From NCBI GenBank assembly GCA_001599595.1, contig BCHH01000012.1, positions 1,222,926 through 1,273,234 of the forward strand: 50,309 nucleotides of DNA. Direction: 5' to 3'. Shown piece after piece: positions 42,237 to 50,309 of this stretch. The stretch's first letter is position 1. The number at the start of each line of letters is the position of its first letter. The position numbers and the translations under genes were made by a program. The DNA is from Beverwykella pulmonaria. Taxonomy: Eukaryota > Ascomycota > Dothideomycetes > Pleosporales > Melanommataceae. A model generated the notes under the pieces. The model worked only from the letters and a program-made list of their open reading frames with translations. It was not told where the DNA came from and ran no database searches.

Positions 42237-43011
42237 GACTGCGACCTGCGCGGATGCACGTCAAGCGGTGCGTGGGTGGTGTGGAAACAGTAAACGGCAC
42301 GCTTCGACCGGGGGGGATAGAGCCCTTGAGGAGTCGTCCGCGGTGAGGCTGCAGCCAACAAGGCCAATGGAACAATCGTAGCGGGACAGACGCGCGCACA
42401 GGAGATGGCACCAGCGGGGGAGGGCCGTCGACTCAGCCAGACATGGAGGACGAAGAGGTGCTGGACTGGGGATGGGCGGCGCTGGGTGTTGATTTGGGCG
42501 TTGGCCGCTGGGAAGATCAACGGGTAGCTCTGTGGGGTCAGTCAGGAGCGCCAAGACGAGCACGACGTGCGGCGACGGCGACGGCGGCGGAGATGCGATC
42601 GAGGGCGGCGAAGAAATGGAGCAGCTTGACGCGAGAGGGGTGGTCGTCTGCACAGGAACAGGAGCAGGGTGCGTGCGTACGATGGGGGAGGAGGAGGTGT
42701 GCAGAAACGTCGGCGGTGCACCATCCAAGCCAATGTGAGCTAGCCTGGCCGTTGTCCTAGCGAGCACACCCCGCGAAACAAGCACATAGTGAAAGGGAAC
42801 GAGCACGGCAGCACAGCACCATTACACCACGCCGGCGGGGGGATAATTGGGGACGGAGAGGCAGTGCAAGAGAGTAGCTGCGGTGCACACAGGGTCCAGA
42901 GCCACCCATCCTGCACAGCTCTCTCTCGCCATCGCCGAGCAGAATACCACCTGGAGCCGACCCTATCCCTGCACAACGTGCAGCACAGGAAGCTGCGATT
43001 CCAACCCACTC
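42237..43011. promoter_or_regulatory. Divergent promoter region, RTS1 / SFC1
   Basis: 775 bp between divergent start codons. It is GC-rich and contains overlapping open frames on both strands (42261-42806 minus, 42443-42760 plus, 42847 onward), none with a recognisable domain. The one continuing into SFC1 opens only at a TTG. It most likely holds the promoters and long leaders of both genes. Confidence 0.5.
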
Positions 43012-45266
43012 ATGGATAGACACCCTGAGATGCCATCCACACATGTTTCCGTCAGCCAGGCCAACGGCCGCGAGTCCGCCCCCTGGTTGACCATCCCGTC
43101 GCGGGCCATATCTGTGGTCGAGCACCCATGCATCATCAAAAACGTAGACAAAGGCATCACATCCCTCGGTGGCGCGCTGAGACTGAGCAAGGTCCGCATG
43201 CTGCTCGAGCTGTACTTCAACACCGAGATGGATAGCTGACGCTGGATGCAGGCGCTGCGAGCCAAGCCCGTGCCCGACCTCCAGAGCGAGAATGGCGAAC
43301 AACTCCCAGAACTCATCTCAGCATCGCTGCGGCCAGATGACCCTTTTGCTAAGCGATTGCTCGCGACGCCCGTCACAACCGGCAATGTGCTACTCAGAGT
43401 CACGGTACCCAGGAGGACTGGCCGTAAGAGGAAGCGCGGCTCAGCAGGACCATTCGTGGCCGAAGACGAAGTCGAGCCTAACCCATCGAAGCCGTATATA
43501 AACGCGGCAGATGTCTTCCGCAGTCTACAAGAGAATGCGTCCAGGTACACGGTTACTCCCGTCGGGGTGGTTGATGAGTCTCATCGCTTCCGCAGTGCGT
43601 ATCCAATGCCACAATTTTGCAACCCCGTTTTCTAATGGCACAGATTTACCGGATATTCAATATGCCTCGGGGCGCAACGATATTATGGCCAAAGTCAGAG
43701 ACAACCTGCTGCCTCTGCGTTGTGAGTATTTGCCTACTCTCGTTTCGATCTTGAGCTGACACACTGCAGACAGTCAGGTGAAGAAGTTTGACATCAACAC
43801 AGTGCCCGCGACAGAATTGACCAAGGATATTGGGCCATCACCCGAGTACCTACAGATGCCAGTAGCCTTCAACTACAAGTACATTGACACCGATTTTTAG
43901 TATTAGCCCGCACTGATACATTTTCCAGATTTCAGCAAAACGCCTTCGTCAAGTACACTGGAGACAGTCGCCAAGAGTACAACACACAGAGGAGGATGGC
44001 CCGCTCTGGATGTGTCGTTATTAAGCCGGACGCTGAGTCTATTCCCACCGGTCCGAAATGCGAACTGCCCCCAGAGGATGCCGTGACCCCCTACATGCAG
44101 ACCTTGATCGCAAACATCAGAGAGGAATTAAAACACCGGCCCATCATAAGTCGGCACTTGTTATTCAATAGGATTGGTTGGGACAAACGAGATCGCTTGC
44201 GAGAGGCTGCAGTGTATTGCGGCTACTTCTTCGAAAGCGGTCCTTGGAGGGAGGCACTTATCAGCTGGGGCCTCGACCCGCGGAAAGATCCCTCCCTCCG
44301 CAAGTACCAGACAATATCTTTCTTGTCTTACAAAGCAACAGGTGTCCCAAAGCGTTATCAAGTCTTTGATGCGCATATCCGTAAATTGGCCAGCATGTCT
44401 GCAGAGGAACTGAAGAATGAGCATACTTTCGATGGGACTCACATCTCTGATACGGGTAATCTCTTCCAATTCTGCGACATTACAGATCCAATCATTCGTA
44501 AGATCTTGGATACAGACGACATCCGAGGTATTTGCGCGGTAAGTTTTGAGCTCCCATATATGTTCACAATACCCAATGCGCGAACTATCACATCAAGCCC
44601 TTATTTCATATTTCAAACCGTATCTTTCCACCTCATTCAACATTTTTGTTTGTATATTAACATTCTACAAAGCCAACATTCCAAGGATGGTATCATGTGG
44701 GTACGTGGGCTAAGGCGACAGTCATTCTGAAAGACAAGATGAACAAAATTATCTCTGGTGGAACTCCAGACAACTCACTATACGAGCGCATTCTTTCTTG
44801 GCCCGAAGTTTGGGACGACCAAGAACTATATGCCACGTACCGGAAAGAAGTTTGGACGCCTGACATACACAAAGCAAAAGCAGAGGAGCATCGCGTCATG
44901 CACGCAGTGCGTTGGGCAGCAAGGAACCCTCGATGGGCTTTCGAGAAGATGGAGAAGATGCTGGAGCAAAGAGAAGACGACGACATAGAGACAGTAGCTG
45001 CTACGGCTGATGAGGAAGTTCCCGAGGATGCAACCGAGATACCTGAGACAGCAGAGGCAATCTTTAATGAGGGAGAGCCCGAAATTGCAGGGAACGTAGA
45101 TGATGGCGGTGAAGAAGAGGAAGAGGAGGAGATATATGACGAGGATGGAGATGAACTTGAAGAGGATGGCGCATGGCAAGATGGCGACTCCGAGAGTGAT
45201 GTTCAGACCCAAGCTGGAGAGCAAGGGGTGAGAGCGGGTCCATTTGGTGGTTTGTTTAAGGTTTGA
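43012..45266 (+). CDS. sfc1: TFIIIC subunit 5 (tau95 / Sfc1)
   Basis: Subunit of the tau-A module of TFIIIC, which binds the A block of tRNA and 5S genes and helps recruit TFIIIB for RNA polymerase III. Six exons, 43012-43191, 43252-43594, 43644-43721, 43770-43878, 43929-44538 and 44673-45266, with introns of 60, 49, 48, 50 and 134 nt, give 637 residues. The first donor is GTCCGC, unusual, but its branch CTGAC and in-frame join support it. The N-terminal dimerisation part has AISVVEHPCIIKNVDKGI and VTVPRRTGRKRKRGSAGPF. The DNA-binding half has ISRHLLFNRIGWDKRDRLRE and GWYHVGTWAKATVILKDK. The C-terminus is strongly acidic (EEEEEEIYDEDGDELEED), as usual for this family. The start at 43012 is the first ATG in frame; MPST at 43030 is an alternative. 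Confidence 0.92.
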
Positions 45267-45596
45267 CGAACGGGCATAAACGAAGCCTTGTTCTTACCGT
45301 GCTGCTTAAGTATGAAGGGGTGCGATGTGTGTGAGAACGGCAAAAAGATCTACCTCTGGTAGGTCCAGTAGGGCTCTAAAGAGTCAGCTTGATCCAGTCC
45401 CCACTCGTTAGGTACTTCTTCATGCCGGTGGTACTTTGATAATCGACCCGTTAACCAATGAGATCCGTAACGTTAGCCTTGTGGCGCCACATCATACGCC
45501 ACATTATAACCCCGCGAGATTTTTCGTCACCCCGCCATGCGCCTTCTTTTTCACGCTGTGTCAACGCGTGTCTTATTTTGCTCTTGAACATTGGCC
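45267..45596. promoter_or_regulatory. Spacer and promoter before ADE6
   Basis: 330 bp between two genes on the same strand. It must hold the SFC1 polyadenylation region and the ADE6 promoter. A CT-rich stretch lies just before the start codon. No TATA box is evident. Confidence 0.4.
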
Positions 45597-48500
45597 ATGG
45601 CGGGCTCTACAGATGCATATCTCGTTTTGCCGGGCTCTTCAGCCTTCTCAGATTTCCGCCTGAAGCGTCTGGCCCAGGCCATTGGAGCAACCCAGGTAGT
45701 CGCCATCTGGGTTCACTTCGTCAATCCAATCGAGGAGCTTGACGAAAGGGAGTTGAAGACACTCGAGCAAATGCTACACTATGGCGAATTTAAAGATAAT
45801 CACGACCACCTGTCCCAGACATTACTCGACGCAGTCCACCGCAATGGCCCACCCCGGGACGACAACACCGTTTTGTTCTACGTCTCCCCTCGCCCGGGAA
45901 CAATATCACCGTGGAGCTCGCTGGCTACTATGATTGCGCGAACATGTACCCTCGAACGTGCCGTAAAGCGTATCGAACGCGGAATGGTCATCGCTGCGAC
46001 CTTCGACAAGCCTCCTGATGCAGACTCGATCCCGAACGCAGATGCCCTCCACGATCGGATGACCCAAACCATCAGCCGACAAGCCCCTGATCTCAATCTC
46101 ATCTTTGGCGAGCATGAGCCGGCGCCGGCGACGAGCATCAGCTTCGAGGAATACAGCAGCCCGCATGCAGCGTTGGATCATGCGAACAAGGAACTGGGGC
46201 TAGCAATGGATAAATCGGAGATTGAGTATCTCGTAGAGGCATATACACAAGAGCTCAAGAGAGGGCCAGTTGATGTCGAGTTGTTTATGTTCGCCCAGGT
46301 TAATTCGGAGCACTGCAGACACAAGCAGTTCAACGCAGACTTCACGATTGACGGGATGCGCAAGCCTAATTCGCTCTTTGGAATGATAAGATACACACAG
46401 CAACGAAATCACCAGAATGTGGTGAGTGCATACAGCGACAATGCAGCCGTTCTACAAGGCGAGGATGCGAGCTTCTGGTCGCCGAGCCACATCACAGGTG
46501 AATGGAGCGGAACCAAAGAGACAGTGCACATTCTTTGCAAAGTAGAAACACACAATCATCCAACCGCAGTATCACCCTTTCCTGGCGCTGCAACTGGCTC
46601 CGGTGGCGAGATTCGAGACGAGGGTGCCGTTGGCCGCGGTTCGAAGCCGAAAGCTGGTCTATCTGGATTTACTGTGTCGGACCTTCTCATACCTGGTTTT
46701 GACCGTCCTTGGGAACTTCGAGACGTTGGAAAGCCAGCGCACATTGCGAGCGCTCTCGACATCATGCTTGAGGCGCCTATTGGTAGCGCGGCCTTCAACA
46801 ACGAATTTGGTCGCCCATGCACCACCGGTTACTTCAGAACGTTACTCATGAGGGTTTTCACAAACGAAAAGGAGACTGAAGTCCGTGGCTATCACAAGCC
46901 AATTATGATTGCCGGCGGGGTTGGGACAGTCAGACCGCAGCATGCGATCAAGAAGCCAGACATTGTGCCTCCAGGCTCTCATCTATTAGTGATTGGCGGA
47001 CCAGCTATGTTGATTGGACTTGGAGGCGGAGCAGCCTCCAGCATCCAGTCTGGAGAAGGAAAAGTCGACCTCGATTTTGCTAGCGTGCAAAGAGGTAATC
47101 CAGAGGTTCAGAGACGAGCCCAGGAAGTTATCGATACATGTCGGTCAATGGACGACAAGAACCCAATTCTGTTCATCCACGATGTTGGTGCCGGGGGTCT
47201 TTCCAATGCGCTTCCAGAGTTAGTCCACGATTCCGGACTTGGCGCAGTGTTCGAATTGCGAGAAATCGATAGTGCGGACAGGGGAATGAGCCCTCTACAA
47301 ATCTGGTGCAACGAAGCCCAAGAACGTTATGTGTTGGCCGTTGGGCCGGGCGATCTCGACCTTTTCAAACGAATCTGCAACCGGGAGCGATGTGGCTATT
47401 CTGTGGTGGGTACCGCAAAGTCGGAGCAGCACTTGACTCTGACGGACAGGGACTCGACAGAAACACCAAAGCCAATCGATCTTCCTATGCCAGTTCTGTT
47501 TGGAAAACCGCCCAAGATGTCCCGAATTGTAGAGTCAAGAAAGTTGAGATTGCCTGCATTTGACAGCAGCCTGTCCATGTACCTACCAGATATTATGACG
47601 GATAGACTCATCTACGAGGCCGCCGACAGAGTTCTCACGCTACCAGCTGTAGGCTCAAAATCGTTCCTCATCACAATTGGAGACCGAACTGTGGGTGGGC
47701 TTACAGTTCGTGATCAGATGGTAGGGAAATGGCAAGTGCCTGTCTCAGATGTCTCAGTAACAGCGACATCTTTGATGGCTGGTGTGAGGACCGGCGAGGC
47801 AATGGCAATGGGCGAGAAACCTACACTTGCATTAATCTCTCCAGAGGCGTCTGCCAAGATGGCAGTTGCAGAGTCACTGATGAACCTCGCTGCTGCTAGC
47901 CTCTTCGATAGGCTGTCCAGGGTCAGCTTGTCTGCAAATTGGATGTCAGCCAGCAGTCATCCCGGAGAAGCCGCAGCATTATACCAAGGCGTTGAAGCGA
48001 TTGGGTTGGATCTCTGTCCCCGATTGGGAATATCCATTCCAGTCGGCAAGGATTCCATGAGCATGAAGATGAAATGGTCTGATCCCGAGACGAAGGCGGC
48101 GAAGGAAGTAACGGCGCCAATGTCCCTTGTCATCACCGCATTTGCACCTGTTGATCGAATTGATCGGACATGGACCCCTGCATTAGAACGACTAGAGGAT
48201 GTTGGGGAGACAATACTGATGTTCGTCGACCTGGCATCTGGAAAGAAGAATCTAGGAGGATCTGCTTTAGCGCAGACATTCAGTCAAGTGGGAGACGAAG
48301 CACCAAACGTCTATGACCCGGACGTTCTCAAAGACTACTTCGACGCAGTAGAACAACTTCACGAGTCTGGAATTGTGCTGGCATACCACGACAGATCTGA
48401 TGGCGGCTTGTTCACGACATTGGTGGAGATGATGTTTGCTGGCCGATGCGGGTTAGAGATTATGTTGGATGGCATTGCTCGGTCGAGTGACACGAAGGAC

Positions 48501-49706
48501 GTCGTCGAGACCCTCTTCAACGAAGAGTTGGGCGCAGTCTTCCAAGTCAAAAAGAAGCACGAAGTGGAATTTAACCGCTGCTTTGCTACCTGCGGCCCAC
48601 CTCCAGGAATGATAAAGAAAATCGGACGCGTACCAGAATCGTCGAAGCAAGGGATATCCTTTGCTCATGGCTCAAAGATCGTGTACAGAAACACACGAAA
48701 AGCTCTCCAGCAGCGATGGGCAGCGACCTCTCACCAGCTGCAGCGACTGCGCGATAACCCTGAATGTGCGGATCTGGAGTTTACGAATATTTTGGATGAT
48801 AAAGACCCCGGTCTTTCTTACAACCTCACATTCAACCCGAAGGACAATATCCTTCCTTTCAAGGCCACTATTTCTTCTGCGTTCACCTCGAAACCTCGAG
48901 TGGCAATACTAAGGGAAGAGGGTGTCAACGGTCAATCGGAGATGGCTTTCGCCTTCCACATGGCCGGCTTCTCCGCCATCGACGTACACATGACTGACAT
49001 CATCTCTGAGCGAGTGTCACTAGCAGGCTTTGTCGGCCTCGCAGCCTGCGGCGGTTTCTCCTACGGCGACGTCCTAGGTGCCGGTCAAGGCTGGGCCAAA
49101 TCTGTGCTACTTCACCCCAATACCCGTAAAGAGTTCCAGCAATTCTTCGAGCGACCCGACACCTTTACCCTCGGTGTCTGCAACGGCTGCCAATTCCTCT
49201 CCAAGCTTAAAGATCTTATTCCGGGTGCTAGTCTATGGCCCAGCTTCGAGCGCAATCAGAGCGAGCAGTACGAAGCCCGTGTTTGCATGGTGGAGGTCGT
49301 CGATCCTTCCGGACCTAAGCGCGAACCTAGCGTTTTCCTGCACGGCATGAACGGCTCTACGCTCCCAATCGTCACCGCACACGGAGAAGGGCGCGCGCAG
49401 TTCTCATCAACATTTGCATCTTCGTCCACACCGGAGGCTTTGCAGAGTGAGGGTCTCGTCAGCTTGAGGTATATCGACAACTATGGCACCCCGACTGAGA
49501 AGTATCCTTTCAATCCGAACGGAAGCCCGCAGGGTATTACGGGTGTGAGGAGCAAGGATGGGAGGGTTTTGGCGCTTATGCCGCATCCTGAGCGTACGAT
49601 CTTGAGGGAGGTGGCGAGTTATGTTCCCAGAGAGAAGATGGAGGAGTGGGGGGAGTTTGGGCCGTGGAATCGAATTTTCAGGAGTGCGAGGAGGTGGGTA
49701 GCTTAA
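45597..49706 (+). CDS. ADE6: Phosphoribosylformylglycinamidine synthase (FGAM synthase)
   Basis: Fourth step of purine synthesis: converts FGAR, glutamine and ATP to FGAM in the cytosol. Intronless, 1369 residues, the usual length for the eukaryotic large PurL. The frame is open two codons further to a TTG; the ATG at 45597 sits in an ideal context (GGCCATGGCG). In order: the PurS-like N-terminus, the linker with VNSEHCRHKQFNADFTIDG, the two AIRS-type ATP domains (ETHNHPTAVSPFPGAATGSGGEIRDEGA; SLMAGVRTGEAMAMG; PVGKDSMSMKM; SDGGLFTTLVEMMFAGRCG), and a C-terminal class I glutaminase. The triad is Cys1195 in GVCNGCQF and His1330-Glu1332 in MPHPERT. GGFSYGDVLGAGQGWA is the oxyanion region. Intact. 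Confidence 0.97.
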   Translation: MAGSTDAYLVLPGSSAFSDFRLKRLAQAIGATQVVAIWVHFVNPIEELDERELKTLEQMLHYGEFKDNHDHLSQTLLDAVHRNGPPRDDNTVLFYVSPRPGTISPWSSLATMIARTCTLERAVKRIERGMVIAATFDKPPDADSIPNADALHDRMTQTISRQAPDLNLIFGEHEPAPATSISFEEYSSPHAALDHANKELGLAMDKSEIEYLVEAYTQELKRGPVDVELFMFAQVNSEHCRHKQFNADFTIDGMRKPNSLFGMIRYTQQRNHQNVVSAYSDNAAVLQGEDASFWSPSHITGEWSGTKETVHILCKVETHNHPTAVSPFPGAATGSGGEIRDEGAVGRGSKPKAGLSGFTVSDLLIPGFDRPWELRDVGKPAHIASALDIMLEAPIGSAAFNNEFGRPCTTGYFRTLLMRVFTNEKETEVRGYHKPIMIAGGVGTVRPQHAIKKPDIVPPGSHLLVIGGPAMLIGLGGGAASSIQSGEGKVDLDFASVQRGNPEVQRRAQEVIDTCRSMDDKNPILFIHDVGAGGLSNALPELVHDSGLGAVFELREIDSADRGMSPLQIWCNEAQERYVLAVGPGDLDLFKRICNRERCGYSVVGTAKSEQHLTLTDRDSTETPKPIDLPMPVLFGKPPKMSRIVESRKLRLPAFDSSLSMYLPDIMTDRLIYEAADRVLTLPAVGSKSFLITIGDRTVGGLTVRDQMVGKWQVPVSDVSVTATSLMAGVRTGEAMAMGEKPTLALISPEASAKMAVAESLMNLAAASLFDRLSRVSLSANWMSASSHPGEAAALYQGVEAIGLDLCPRLGISIPVGKDSMSMKMKWSDPETKAAKEVTAPMSLVITAFAPVDRIDRTWTPALERLEDVGETILMFVDLASGKKNLGGSALAQTFSQVGDEAPNVYDPDVLKDYFDAVEQLHESGIVLAYHDRSDGGLFTTLVEMMFAGRCGLEIMLDGIARSSDTKDVVETLFNEELGAVFQVKKKHEVEFNRCFATCGPPPGMIKKIGRVPESSKQGISFAHGSKIVYRNTRKALQQRWAATSHQLQRLRDNPECADLEFTNILDDKDPGLSYNLTFNPKDNILPFKATISSAFTSKPRVAILREEGVNGQSEMAFAFHMAGFSAIDVHMTDIISERVSLAGFVGLAACGGFSYGDVLGAGQGWAKSVLLHPNTRKEFQQFFERPDTFTLGVCNGCQFLSKLKDLIPGASLWPSFERNQSEQYEARVCMVEVVDPSGPKREPSVFLHGMNGSTLPIVTAHGEGRAQFSSTFASSSTPEALQSEGLVSLRYIDNYGTPTEKYPFNPNGSPQGITGVRSKDGRVLALMPHPERTILREVASYVPREKMEEWGEFGPWNRIFRSARRWVA

Positions 49707-50309
49707 GGAGGGGTGTGAAGGTTTTAGAGACCATGTGGGAACAAACAAGGTGGATCCTTCCTTTTTTGTGAAAGTGTCATATTTTAATTCTCTATATATT
49801 GCTTCTTCGAAAGGGGGTTCAGAGGGAGTCACGAATTCTTGATGTGTTACTACCTGTCGGTAACCCCGAGGTTATTCACGGTCACAGTAGAGGTAATCGG
49901 CTGGTTGAATGTATTACCACGTAGCAGTGGGCTCCAATACCGTAGTATTAGTGTCCTGCTTGTGTGGTGATGATATTCTTAAGGTTCTAAGATACGAGGA
50001 TCCTTGAGGATCCTTGACTCAGAAAGCTGATCATGTGACTGCCGCCAGAGCGGGGAAATCACGTGATATCAACGCTGAGAAATCATGTGATACCAACACT
50101 GGCAACTCTCTAGATCGCCAGATCAACTGAAACGATCATCCAGAAACTGAAACTTAGAACCTTTTAATTGTAAACAATCTCCAACATCGGGAATTCGGTT
50201 AAATTTTCCAAACCATGTACTAACCATGGTTAACCACAGGTTACCAGACAAACCATGCAAACCATACAAATCGTACAAACCATGTACTGTACCCTCCGAA
50301 CAACAAGCT
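49707..50309. repeat. Repetitive right edge
   Basis: No gene is seen. It contains a 10-bp tandem duplication GAGGATCCTT at 49996-50015, then a 24-bp imperfect direct repeat at 50055-50078 and 50079-50102 (both start GAAATCA(C/T)GTGATA). Several AACCATG/AACCATA words, irregularly spaced, follow at about 50206-50284. The first 150 bp after the ADE6 stop are its likely 3' region. Confidence 0.6.

Noticed and set aside
42261..42806. 181-codon minus-strand gene in the RTS1/SFC1 spacer
   Set aside because: Pro/Ser-rich translation of GC-rich DNA, overlapped antisense by equally long frames; more likely leader sequence.

Overview
The window is nuclear DNA of a filamentous ascomycete (Pezizomycotina). 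The genes carry short spliceosomal introns, about 46-166 nt, with GT..AG ends and CTRAY-like branch sites. The gene set is fungal: a GH7 cellobiohydrolase, a KTR mannosyltransferase, an ELO elongase, RTS1, a TFIIIC subunit and a POT1/Cdc13-type protein. One decayed gene near the left end has C-to-T-type damage like that left by repeat-induced point mutation (RIP). I cannot name the species.

Left part (1-7.7 kb) looks accessory. It holds a secreted protein resembling the fungal PUD ('up-regulated in daf-2') family, a decayed gene at about 1.8-3.1 kb, an intact secreted GH7 cellobiohydrolase without a cellulose-binding module, and a 2.3 kb gap with a promoter-like element that recurs at 26.8 kb.

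From 7.7 to 17.4 kb is a housekeeping block: a very large telomere-type OB-fold protein, then nucleoside diphosphate kinase (minus) head to head with glucosidase II alpha (plus). From 17.4 to 30.3 kb the window is gene-poor. It contains an exact four-unit 50-bp minisatellite, two hypothetical proteins, a TTC microsatellite, a tandem pair of related fungal proteins (the second broken by an in-frame stop), a remnant region and a possible acidic membrane microprotein.

From 30.3 to 49.7 kb genes are dense and conserved: a GCP5/Mod21-type gamma-tubulin complex protein (minus) divergent from a GT15 mannosyltransferase, COX6, an ELO fatty-acid elongase, the PP2A B56 subunit RTS1 (minus) divergent from TFIIIC tau95/SFC1, and the purine gene ADE6. 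The last 0.6 kb is repetitive.

Functionally the core genes cover ER glycoprotein processing (glucosidase II), Golgi mannosylation (KTR), very-long-chain fatty acids (ELO), respiration (COX6), nucleotide supply (NDK, ADE6), Pol III transcription (SFC1), microtubule nucleation (GCP5-like), phosphatase signalling (RTS1) and telomere maintenance. No operon-like or biosynthetic-cluster logic is visible. Exon boundaries were placed by eye from reading frame, splice signals and family conservation. Several long open frames begin only at TTG, so starts were moved to the first sensible ATG.
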